A DNA stretch of 64,000 nucleotides from Thermoplasmata archaeon UBA61 (GTDB lineage Archaea > Thermoplasmatota > Thermoplasmata > Lutacidiplasmatales > UBA184): positions 310,001 through 374,000 of the forward strand of contig DASW01000008.1 of the NCBI GenBank assembly GCA_002503985.1. Direction: 5' to 3'. Both the position numbers and the translations under genes were made by a program. The first letter of the stretch is position 1; each line of letters begins with the position of its first letter. Positions 7,771 through 14,756 of the stretch are shown piece by piece. The notes below the pieces were generated by a model. That model was not told the origin of the DNA, ran no database searches, and saw nothing but the letters and a program-made list of their open reading frames with translations.

Positions 7771-8172
7771 GTGGTCCACGTGACGGGTTGGTACAAAGCG
7801 GCGGAGGCCAAGGACGTACCCCAAGGGACGATGAAGGGGGTCGAGGTTGGCGGAACGAAGGTCCTCCTTACGCACGGATCTTCCGGGATTCGAGCCTTCG
7901 AGGACCGATGCGGACACATGTCCGCCCCGATGAGCATCGGTACGTTCAAGGGCGGCGTGATCAAGTGCGCGCTCCACGCTGCGGTCTTTGACGCGGAAAC
8001 GGGAGCCGTGCGCGGCCAACCCCAGATGCACATGGACGGAGCGGCGAAACTCCCTCCAGAACTGATGGAGGCGATGATGAAGATGGGTCAGATCATGGCC
8101 CAAATCCGCTGCGACCCGATGCGGCCTTTCCCGGTCGCGGTCGAGTCCGGTTCCATCATGGTCTACGTCTGA
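7771..8172 (+). CDS. Rieske [2Fe-2S] ferredoxin-like protein
   Basis: The protein is 133 residues and has the Rieske cluster-binding pair: RCGHMSAPMS (C-x-H) and, 16 residues later, CALHAAVFDAETG (C-x2-H). It carries one [2Fe-2S] cluster and acts in electron transfer or as the ferredoxin partner of an oxygenase. There is no transmembrane anchor, so it is probably a soluble cytoplasmic ferredoxin. A Met-rich insertion (LMEAMMKMGQIMAQI) follows the cluster loop, where family members usually go straight to the final strands. The GTG at 7771 is taken as start; a second GTG at 7780 is possible. Confidence 0.85.
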   Translation: MVHVTGWYKAAEAKDVPQGTMKGVEVGGTKVLLTHGSSGIRAFEDRCGHMSAPMSIGTFKGGVIKCALHAAVFDAETGAVRGQPQMHMDGAAKLPPELMEAMMKMGQIMAQIRCDPMRPFPVAVESGSIMVYV

Positions 8173-8271
8173 TTTCGAACCGATTCTCCGGTTCGGCGAG
8201 CGTCCTCGTCTTCGCACACAGGGGTAGTTAGTTGCCAAGCTGCTGGCACCCCACCATCTGGATGGGTCTCG

Positions 8272-9498
8272 TCAGCGGCCGGATGTCGCCACGTCCCCCG
8301 GGGGGCGGGACGAGGCGGTCCCGCTCGGAGACCGCGGGCTTAGCGCGCCAAAGTAGCTGACGGCGTATAGGGAGAGCAACGGGAGGATGAGGATGAGGTC
8401 AACCGAGTTCCGAATCAGATACATCGAGATGACGATCGTCGCGGCCAACACTGCCGCGCGTCCGACCCCGAGATAGAACTCTCGGTCCGCCCAGACCCGC
8501 ATCCGGTCTAGGTCACCGGATCGGTCGATCAGGTCCATGAAGTCGACCGTCACCATGTTGTTGAGAGGCGTCGAAAGCAGTGTGTAGATCCCGACGAACG
8601 CGAACGCGTCGAGTGGAGGGTCCCAACGCACGATGAGCAGCACGGATGAGGCGATGATGGCGAGGACCGCGAAGAGCGTGAATCGACCCTCCCGACGGAA
8701 CCCGTTGCGCCACCAGAGGTTCGCGGCGATCGAGACAAGGATCGTGAAGCTGGCGAAGAACCCCGTCACCACGTAGCTTCCCGTGACCTGGAAGACATAG
8801 ATCGGGAGGATGATCCCGACAGGGATCACGAACAGCTGCGAGGCTACGAAGTAGGCACGGAACCTCGCGAACTCCTTCCCCGGGCGTCGGCGGGCCCGGT
8901 CACTCGGGTCTCTCATCGGACGTTCGGTCTCTCCGCGGGTCCGCAAGATCACGACGGCGGACGCCACGAGGAGGAGGGCCGTTATGGCGAAGTCCCAAAG
9001 GTAGCGAAGCACGCCGGTGAAGCCGGAGAACTGAATCAGAGCGCCCGCCGAGACCGGCGCGACGAGGGTCACGACCCCGCTCAGGAAGCCGTTCGTCGCA
9101 ACGAAGGGGGTACGGTTGGCGCTACGGGTGATGTCGTGCATCATGGGGTTGTTCCCGGCCCAGAACACCCCCATCGCAGTTCCCCACAGAGCGCCGAAGA
9201 CGAATGCGTTCGAGACGATCTGGCTCGCGGCCAGCAGGTCGACCAGGACGAACGCCGAAAGCGCGAGTCCGAGCACGTAGAGGTGTTTCGGACGCCACCT
9301 CGGCAGGAGGAAGCTCGAGAGGAGGTAGGCGGTCAGTTCGGTCGCGTAGGTGGCGATCTGAAAGTAGAGTACGGCGAGGAAGCTGTAGTTCGAGAGGAAG
9401 AATAGGTTGAGAAAGACCCCCACGAGACCGGTCGCGAACGCGTAGAGGTTGTAGGAGAGGAAGTAGGACCCTACGGTCCCAATCCGTCGCGCGACCAT
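8272..9498 (-). CDS. MFS-type transporter
   Basis: The protein is 408 residues with about 11-12 hydrophobic segments and a central charged loop (RGETERPMRDPSDRARRRPG) dividing two halves, as in major facilitator permeases. A segment LWGTAMGVFWAGNNPMMHDI sits where MFS proteins carry signature residues. The substrate cannot be read from the sequence. The nearest same-strand gene is trpB2, about 160 bases upstream, but no shared function is evident. Confidence 0.7.
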   Translation of the reverse strand: MVARRIGTVGSYFLSYNLYAFATGLVGVFLNLFFLSNYSFLAVLYFQIATYATELTAYLLSSFLLPRWRPKHLYVLGLALSAFVLVDLLAASQIVSNAFVFGALWGTAMGVFWAGNNPMMHDITRSANRTPFVATNGFLSGVVTLVAPVSAGALIQFSGFTGVLRYLWDFAITALLLVASAVVILRTRGETERPMRDPSDRARRRPGKEFARFRAYFVASQLFVIPVGIILPIYVFQVTGSYVVTGFFASFTILVSIAANLWWRNGFRREGRFTLFAVLAIIASSVLLIVRWDPPLDAFAFVGIYTLLSTPLNNMVTVDFMDLIDRSGDLDRMRVWADREFYLGVGRAAVLAATIVISMYLIRNSVDLILILPLLSLYAVSYFGALSPRSPSGTASSRPPGDVATSGR

Positions 9499-9657
9499 GC
9501 TACAGGTCCCACTCGTTCCCCTCGACCCAAAAGGGTAGTGTGCAATTCACTTCAGTGAGATTTCCACAGACCGAGCAGGATGCAACGTATAGTGCAACTA
9601 CTAGCGAGCTCGTCGAACGAGCCCGTGTGAGCTCATCCGGGTCGAGCGCCTCGATCG

Positions 9658-10968
9658 TCAGCTGGCTTTCGGAAGGCCCTCTAGGAAGCTCGCGTATCCC
9701 GCGAGGTCGAGCAGGCCGTGGCCGGATAGGTTGAACACGATGGTCTTCTCGGTCTCGGTCCTCTTCGCCTCGAGGGCCAGGTCGATAGCCACCTTGATGG
9801 CGTGGGTCGATTCCGGCGCGGGAATGATCCCTTCCGTCCGCGCGAAGAGACGCCCTGCTTCGAAGCATTCGTCCTGACCGACGGCCATCGGACGGACAGT
9901 TCCGGCATCGACCAGGGCGCTCAAGGTTGGGGCGCATCCGTGATACCTCAGGCCACCCGCATGGATGGGCGGCGGAACGAACGAAGACCCGAGCGTGTAC
10001 ATCTTCAGGAGCGGGGTCATCTGAGCGGTGTCCCCGAAATCGTAGTCGTACTCGCCCTCGGTCATCGAGGGCACCAACGTCGGCTCTACCGCGAGGAACT
10101 CGGTCGAACCGGCCTGCCCGGAAAGCCGCGCCCCGATCATCGGATAGGCGAACCCGGCGAAGTTGCTCCCGCCCCCGACGCAACCGATCATGTAGTCGGG
10201 GGCCAGGTCGGCCTGGGCGAGCTGCTGGACCAGCTCCTGACCGATGACGCTCTGGTGGACCATCACGTGGTTGAGGACGCTTCCGAGGGCGTACTTGGTG
10301 TTCGTATGCCCGACAGTGTACTCTATCGCCTCGCTGATCGCGATTCCCAGCGAGCCGGGATGATCCGGTCGCTCCGCGAGCACGCTCTGACCGTATCCGG
10401 TGATGGTGCTCGGGGAGGGAGTGACGTCCGCGCCGAACAGGTTCATGACGTGCTTGCGGTACGGCTTCTGGTCGTAGCTGGCCCGGACCATGAACACCTT
10501 GCAGTCGAGACCGAAATAGGCGGACGCGAGAGCTAACGCTGAGCCCCACTGCCCCGCTCCGGTCTCCGTCGCCAACTGTTCTACGCCCTCCCGGGCATTG
10601 TAGTAGGCCTGGGCGAAGGCCGTGTTGGGCTTGTGACTCCCGGTCGGGCTCAGGTCTTCTCGCTTGAAGTAGATCCTCGCGGGCGTTTTCAAATACGACT
10701 CGAGGTGGTTCGCGCGCTGAAGCGGCGTGGGTCGGTTCAGGAGCATGTACGCCTCCCGGACTTCTTCAGGGATGTCGATGTACCGGTCCATGGAGACCTC
10801 CTGCCGGATGAGCTCCTTCGGGAACAGCCGAGACAGGTCCTCCGGGCCGATCGGCGAACGGGTCGACGGGTTGAGCGGCGGAGGGAGAGGGACCCGGAGG
10901 TCGGGGACCAAGTTGTACCAACGCTTCGGGAGTTCCTCAGGATCCAGGAGGATCTTTTCGGTCTTCAC
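9658..10968 (-). CDS. trpB2: TrpB2-type tryptophan synthase beta chain
   Basis: The protein is 436 residues from a GTG at 10968 (VKTEKILLDPEELPKRWYN, a standard TrpB2 N-terminus). The PLP lysine lies in LSPTGSHKPNTA and the PLP phosphate loop is GCVGGGSNFAG. The inserted segments are those of the TrpB2 subgroup, not TrpB1. TrpB2 joins indole and serine to make tryptophan, or may use phosphoserine in some archaea. No trpA or other trp gene is in the window. An upstream in-frame ATG at 11043 would add a short cysteine-containing segment. It would place the start before the likely TATA (near 11007), so I reject it. A divergent ACT-domain regulator-like gene shares the promoter region. Confidence 0.88.
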   Translation of the reverse strand: MKTEKILLDPEELPKRWYNLVPDLRVPLPPPLNPSTRSPIGPEDLSRLFPKELIRQEVSMDRYIDIPEEVREAYMLLNRPTPLQRANHLESYLKTPARIYFKREDLSPTGSHKPNTAFAQAYYNAREGVEQLATETGAGQWGSALALASAYFGLDCKVFMVRASYDQKPYRKHVMNLFGADVTPSPSTITGYGQSVLAERPDHPGSLGIAISEAIEYTVGHTNTKYALGSVLNHVMVHQSVIGQELVQQLAQADLAPDYMIGCVGGGSNFAGFAYPMIGARLSGQAGSTEFLAVEPTLVPSMTEGEYDYDFGDTAQMTPLLKMYTLGSSFVPPPIHAGGLRYHGCAPTLSALVDAGTVRPMAVGQDECFEAGRLFARTEGIIPAPESTHAIKVAIDLALEAKRTETEKTIVFNLSGHGLLDLAGYASFLEGLPKAS

Positions 10969-11010
10969 TACGGCAGCCCCAGGCGTTGAGCAGGCAGTTC
11001 GACACTTTAG

Positions 11011-11051
11011 GCAAGTGTCACAAATGCCAATCTTGATATGCAAGAGTCACA
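11011..11051. promoter_or_regulatory. Direct repeats between trpB2 and the ACT-domain gene
   Basis: GCAAGTGTCACA (11011-11022) and GCAAGAGTCACA (11040-11051) match at 11 of 12 positions, spaced 29 bases. The plus-strand TATA (TGATAT, about 11034-11039) lies between them and is 26 bases before the ATG at 11064. The left copy sits next to the likely TATA of trpB2. A regulator bound here could affect both genes. Confidence 0.45.
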
Positions 11052-11063
11052 TCACGCGACAAT

Positions 11064-11753
11064 ATGTCTCAAATAGAACTCGGAATCCGAGACTTCCTGG
11101 TTCGACATCCGGAGATCGAGAAATGCCACCAGGAGGGGTTGGTCAATCGCCGGGCGCTCGCTCGGTACCTTATCGCGAACGGGGTGGGGACTCCCGCGGA
11201 ACTCGACGCCGTCGTCGCTTCCCTCCGGAGATACGACTTCGGGGATGCCGAAGGCAAGGGTCCCGAGCTGTTCCCGGCCATCCGGGTGACCCTCAAGGAC
11301 CGGATCATGATCGTCGACTTCGAGAAAGAGAAGGCGCTGCTCCAGGACCTTCAGCGCGTCATCGGACAGTTCGAGTATGACCGAGGGGACACTCTGAAGT
11401 TCGTTGTGGGCACGACCTCGATCAAGCTCTTCGTCGACCAAGCCAAGGAACCGACGGTTCGTTCGCTACTCTCCCGATACAAAGTTCGGAGCCGACTGGA
11501 CCGGCTCTCGGAGATCAGCATGATGTTCCCGGACGCCGCCACCGAGACGAGGGGGGTGCTGGCCGTTCTCACTCGAGAATTTGCGCTGAACGACGTGGTC
11601 CTTACGGAGCTCCTCACCGCGAGCCCGGAACTATTGATCTACGTTCGAGACGAGCACGTGGCCAAGGCTTACGAGATCGTTCGACGGCTCCAAGGGTCCT
11701 CCGCTTCAGCGAAGGCAACGCCCCGCCGGCCCAAGGCGAGGACGATGTCCTAG
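11064..11753 (+). CDS. ACT-domain protein, possible amino-acid-sensing regulator
   Basis: The protein is 229 residues. The first 75 or so form helices resembling a DNA- or ligand-binding head (IRDFLVRHPEIEKCHQEGLV, ALARYLIANG). A middle segment follows (RIMIVDFEKEKALLQDLQRV). The last part (RGVLAVLTREFALNDVVLTE, LLIYVRDEHVAKAYEIV) has the beta-alpha-beta layout of an ACT domain, which binds amino acids. The tail is basic (RRPKARTMS). Divergence from trpB2 and paired repeats in the shared promoter suggest it may control amino-acid genes, but this is inference. The leaderless start is supported by the TATA spacing. Confidence 0.6.
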   Translation: MSQIELGIRDFLVRHPEIEKCHQEGLVNRRALARYLIANGVGTPAELDAVVASLRRYDFGDAEGKGPELFPAIRVTLKDRIMIVDFEKEKALLQDLQRVIGQFEYDRGDTLKFVVGTTSIKLFVDQAKEPTVRSLLSRYKVRSRLDRLSEISMMFPDAATETRGVLAVLTREFALNDVVLTELLTASPELLIYVRDEHVAKAYEIVRRLQGSSASAKATPRRPKARTMS

Positions 11754-11793
11754 AGCTGGCTCGGTCACTGAGGGTCGGCCGCGGCTGGAGTTC

Positions 11794-11823
11794 CCGGCCC
11801 GGAAACCGCAGTTCCCGGGCCGG
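11794..11823 (-). terminator. Strong hairpin downstream of RNase P RNA
   Basis: CCGGCCCGG (11794-11802) pairs perfectly with CCGGGCCGG (11815-11823) around a 12-base loop. It lies 25 bases past the 3' end of the RNA and also 40 bases past the stop of the converging ACT gene. Confidence 0.45.
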
Positions 11824-11847
11824 CGGCCCGCCAGTTTCCTGACGCGC

Positions 11848-12163
11848 CGGCCAGGTCGTGGTAGTAAGCCCCGTTCCGTTTCAGGCAGCATTCGACTGCG
11901 CGCTCTCCTCGACGGTCGCGGAAACGCTTCATACCGTCCGTCAGGGCTTGCTCCCGGGGAGTCGGCCGTTTCACCATATTCCGGTGGATCCTCCAACGCG
12001 ACGCCTTCACCGTACCACCGGACTGTGTCGTTTCTGCTCCGGAGCTCAGACTCTCGCCTGTCGGGTTCCCGCCCGACCCCGTGTTTCCCGGAGCGGGGAC
12101 TTTCCTCAGCGGCCGGCCGTTGCCGGCACGGACCACCGTCAGCTGCCCTCCACCTCCTGGCAA
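11848..12163 (-). ncRNA. rnpB: RNase P RNA
   Basis: Read on the minus strand, the universally conserved block GAGGAAAGTCC is present (12097-12107). GCAGAAACG follows in the middle, and GGGGCTTACTACC (about 11861-11873) is near the 3' end. These match conserved regions I, II/III and V of RNase P RNA. The ends pair as helix P1: GCCAGG at 12156-12161 with CCTGGC at 11850-11855, extended by GTGG/CCAC. The length of about 315 bases is normal for archaeal type A. It is the catalytic RNA that trims tRNA 5' ends. A TATA-like run (GCTTTTTCC) lies some 25 bases upstream. Exact ends are set by P1 and are approximate. Confidence 0.88.
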
Positions 12164-12371
12164 AGGAACGACCCGTTGAGGAGGGAAAAAGCCTCCGATG
12201 GCACCCGCCGGTCCTGCCGTAGACCCAAAACCGAGGCACGCGGGTAGGAACCGGACCGAGAAGGGGAGGCGAAGACCGAATAACCCGCACGTGGTCCCCC
12301 GTGCGATGCCGGGCCGACCGCTGGCGAAGACCGCTCCTTCCTCTTCAGCACCGCCGCGGGGTCCCGCTCTG

Positions 12372-13082
12372 ATGCCCTGTCTGCTGCTGCGAAAAGGCCA
12401 GGTCTGCGTCCCCGGCCCAGATGGTCCGGTAGCGGCCCACTCCCCGGACGGTCCGCCGTTCGACCCTTTCGATGTGGTCGACCGCTTGGCGCGAGATTAC
12501 TCGATGCTGTATCTCGTCGACCTCGATGGCCTCGAGCACGGCGACCCCCAGATGGACTACCTCCAGGAGATCTCGCGGGACGTCACTCTCTGGGTCGACG
12601 GCGGCGTACGGACGGCGGAGCAGGCGATCGATATCCTGATCACGGGGGCCCGTCGAGCCGTCCTCTCGAGCGCGTACCTCCGAGGCCTACGCCAGCTGAA
12701 GCGAGCGTGGCGGCTTTCCACCGAGCTCGTATTTGAGATGGAATTCGAGTCCTCCGGACGTGTCGCCCTCGCCGACCCGAGCTGGGGAACGGAAGACCCG
12801 GGAGAACTCGCCCGCATCGTTCGCGAGACCGGGCCGGATCACTTGATCGTGTCCCCCCGAGAGACCGACCCCGACTGGAACCTGGTGGGCCGCCTCGCCG
12901 CCGGGGGCCCGACCTGGGTCGATGGGTCCTTCAACCCCCGGGACCTTCCCCTACTCGTCTCGGCCCAAGCGACCGGCGGGATCTTTCACATCGATGAGAT
13001 CCTCCAACACTGGGGCGAGGAGCCGCTATCGAAGACCAAGCCATCCGAATCGCAGTCCCCGACGCGCGATGATGAAAACTAG
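12372..13082 (+). CDS. HisA-like TIM-barrel protein
   Basis: The protein is 236 residues from the ATG at 12372. It contains LYLVDLDGLEHGDPQMDYL, WVDGGVRTAEQAIDILI and ARRAVLSSAYL. The DLDG and VDGGVR blocks are the phosphate-binding strands of HisA/HisF-type barrels. The sequence is closer to the archaeal HisA-related family of unknown function (COG1411 type) than to true HisA, since much of the HisA active-site surround is absent. No his genes are nearby. The C-terminal 20 residues are a polar tail (KTKPSESQSPTRDDEN). Confidence 0.7.
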   Translation: MPCLLLRKGQVCVPGPDGPVAAHSPDGPPFDPFDVVDRLARDYSMLYLVDLDGLEHGDPQMDYLQEISRDVTLWVDGGVRTAEQAIDILITGARRAVLSSAYLRGLRQLKRAWRLSTELVFEMEFESSGRVALADPSWGTEDPGELARIVRETGPDHLIVSPRETDPDWNLVGRLAAGGPTWVDGSFNPRDLPLLVSAQATGGIFHIDEILQHWGEEPLSKTKPSESQSPTRDDEN

Positions 13083-13170
13083 AACCAGCTGACCTGTGAT
13101 GAGTAATGGGCGGGCTGAGCGCACCTCAGGGGACTGCCCTCTAGCGGGGGGGCAAAACGGCATAACGGGT

Positions 13171-13186
13171 GCCGTGTTCGCACGGT
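13171..13186 (+). terminator. Small UUCG-loop hairpin after the HisA-like gene
   Basis: GCCGTG (13171-13176), TTCG loop, CACGGT (13181-13186), with one G-T pair, 88 bases after the stop. The rest of 13083-13317 shows nothing else. Confidence 0.3.
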
Positions 13187-13317
13187 TCTAGACCCCCAGA
13201 ATGGGTGCCTCGGGAGGGGGTCGGGGTAGGTCGAAAAGCTCGACCGCCTAGCGCATCTTATCCACGGTTTCCCCGATGTTGCAGAGGGTCATTTCGAACG
13301 AACGGCCGCATCGAGAA

Positions 13318-13848
13318 TCAGAGACTCCGCTCGGCGACCAGCGTTGGTTCTTGGCTTATGTTAGGGGGCGGGCAGTGGAAAGGTGCGGTGGTGTGGATCT
13401 CGAAAATCGATCCGGAAGAGAACGTTCCTGAAATCGTCCAGTTGTAGACCGAGCCGCAATAGGGCGAGTAAGGGCCGACAATAATCCCATTAGCCGAGGC
13501 GGACTGCCTAGGCTCCAATGGGGACGCCGCGCTCACGCTCGGAAAGTCCATCACGTAAGGATACTGGAGTTGAAGGGATGCCGAGAGGTTGACGATCGAA
13601 GAGCTTCCCGTGTTCTCCACGCTCAGAATCACCGCCGGTCCCCCCGGATTAATGAGCGACTGATTGAACTCAAACGACACTATCGACACGGGTGGTTGGT
13701 TAAGTTCGAAAGCCCCGAGGCCCCACGGCGAGGGAAGAGCGAGCACAAGAAGTAGAATCCCGATTAGGACCGTGCAGACGATTGCAGTGTAGTGATTCCT
13801 CCAGCTGAATGTTCTGTCTCGCCCGCCAGGGCCGGTGGCAGTAGTCAT
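13318..13848 (-). CDS. Membrane-anchored extracellular protein, unknown
   Basis: The protein is 176 residues from the ATG at 13848. A single hydrophobic helix (IVCTVLIGILLLVLALPSPW, about residues 26-45) follows a polar N-terminus, so the chain is probably anchored with its C-terminal part outside. The outside part is rich in Ser, Asn and aromatic residues with several N-x-S/T sites and three cysteines (PYCGS, FHCPPP). It looks like a beta-sandwich (AVILSVENTGSSSIVNL). No family is recognised. Similar architecture occurs in the protein at 55480-55980. Confidence 0.55.
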   Translation of the reverse strand: MTTATGPGGRDRTFSWRNHYTAIVCTVLIGILLLVLALPSPWGLGAFELNQPPVSIVSFEFNQSLINPGGPAVILSVENTGSSSIVNLSASLQLQYPYVMDFPSVSAASPLEPRQSASANGIIVGPYSPYCGSVYNWTISGTFSSGSIFEIHTTAPFHCPPPNISQEPTLVAERSL

Positions 13849-13959
13849 ACGGCTCAACCAGCACCTTCCGAAAGGGTCCCACTTCGGATATTTCTTCGGG
13901 GTAGGCGCAACATGCTCGCGCAGGCTTCATGAAGGACGCGCGCGGCCGATGACCGAACC

Positions 13960-14006
13960 GCAGTCAGCGCACCCGGAAGGTCGCCGGCTCAAATCCGACC
14001 GGGCCT
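13960..14006 (+). pseudogene. tRNA-like remnant lacking the anticodon arm
   Basis: The segment contains AGTCAGCGCACCCGG followed directly by AAGGTCGCCGGCTCAAATCC and GACCGGG. The first part resembles the D-arm and 5' anticodon strand of a tRNA, and the second resembles the variable region and T-arm (TCAAATCC loop). The anticodon loop and 3' strand are missing. It could be a decayed tRNA or a 3'-tRNA fragment left by an integration event. No complete cloverleaf can be drawn. Confidence 0.3.
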
Positions 14007-14041
14007 AATGTGGTACTCATCGACCGGATCTAGGGAGGCCC

Positions 14042-14527
14042 TTGCCTAGCCAACAAGTCTATGCAATCGTGCGCACAGCGGAGAGCGTGGCACAAAGGCT
14101 CGACGATGTCGATCTTCGGCTTCTGAATCTGCTACGGTCGGACGCTTCCACCACCCTAAAGGATCTTGCTCGCATCCTCGAGATGCCGCGCGCAACGGTC
14201 CAGTACCGAGTGCAGAAACTGAAGAATCTGGGCGTCATCAAGTCGATCAGCGCGATTCCCAACTTCGCCAAACTGGGACGACCGATCCTGGTGTTCGTAC
14301 TCGTCAAGCTCGAGCCTACGCCCAAGGTGCATGTGGCGGTCGAAAGACAAATCGCTGGCCTCCCCGGCGTCGAACGGGTGCACGAGATCTCGGGAGAGTG
14401 GGATGTGTTTGTCGAGGCTCGGGTAGAGTCTATCGAGTCGCTTTCCCGGACCATCGATCGGCTGAGGGACCTCCCTGGAGTGTCCCACTCGATCACCGCA
14501 TTCTCGCTCTCAGCAACCAAAGATTGA
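14042..14527 (+). CDS. Lrp/AsnC-family transcription regulator
   Basis: The protein is 161 residues. It has the standard layout: winged helix-turn-helix (LDDVDLRLLNLLRSDAST, LKDLARILEMPRATVQYRV) followed by an RAM/ACT-like effector domain (ILVFVLVKLEP, LPGVERVHEISGEWDVFVEA). Such proteins form dimers or octamers and respond to amino acids. The start is a TTG at 14042; a TATA-like element near 14015 supports it, but GTG codons at 14069 and 14087 are alternatives. The next gene downstream is a peptide-binding protein, so a role in peptide or amino-acid use is plausible (inference). Confidence 0.88.
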   Translation: MPSQQVYAIVRTAESVAQRLDDVDLRLLNLLRSDASTTLKDLARILEMPRATVQYRVQKLKNLGVIKSISAIPNFAKLGRPILVFVLVKLEPTPKVHVAVERQIAGLPGVERVHEISGEWDVFVEARVESIESLSRTIDRLRDLPGVSHSITAFSLSATKD

Positions 14528-14566
14528 ACCCCAATCGTCTCTATCCGACAAACCCAGCGCAAATCG

Positions 14567-14645
14567 AGTTGGCCTTCCGCCGAAGTGACCGGCGAACGTA
14601 CTTCGACCTTCCGCCGATGGTTTGGAAACTGTACAAAGGCCAACT
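14567..14645 (+). ncRNA. Candidate structured RNA element
   Basis: AGTTGGCCTT (14567-14576) pairs perfectly with AAGGCCAACT (14636-14645). Inside lies a second stem: CGAAGT (14581-14586) with ACTTCG (14600-14605). CCTTCCGCCGA occurs twice in the segment. The downstream TATA (CTAAATAGG, 14689-14697) places the next gene's transcript start after this element, so it is more likely a 3' element of the Lrp mRNA or a separate small RNA than a leader. Confidence 0.3.
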
Positions 14646-14756
14646 TCTCGTCTAACTTGACCTCACGTTCTGGATTTCTGCTGAAGGACTAAATAGGCGC
14701 GGTCTGGTGGACGTCCCGACCGACGGAGATTCTCTGTCGGTGAAGTGGGTGGGTTC

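Noticed and set aside
10969..11043. N-terminal extension of TrpB2 with CDTCLKCRTAC
   Set aside because: It would be a striking metal site, but the likely TATA (near 11007) lies downstream of the ATG at 11043, and relatives start at the VKTEKILL segment.
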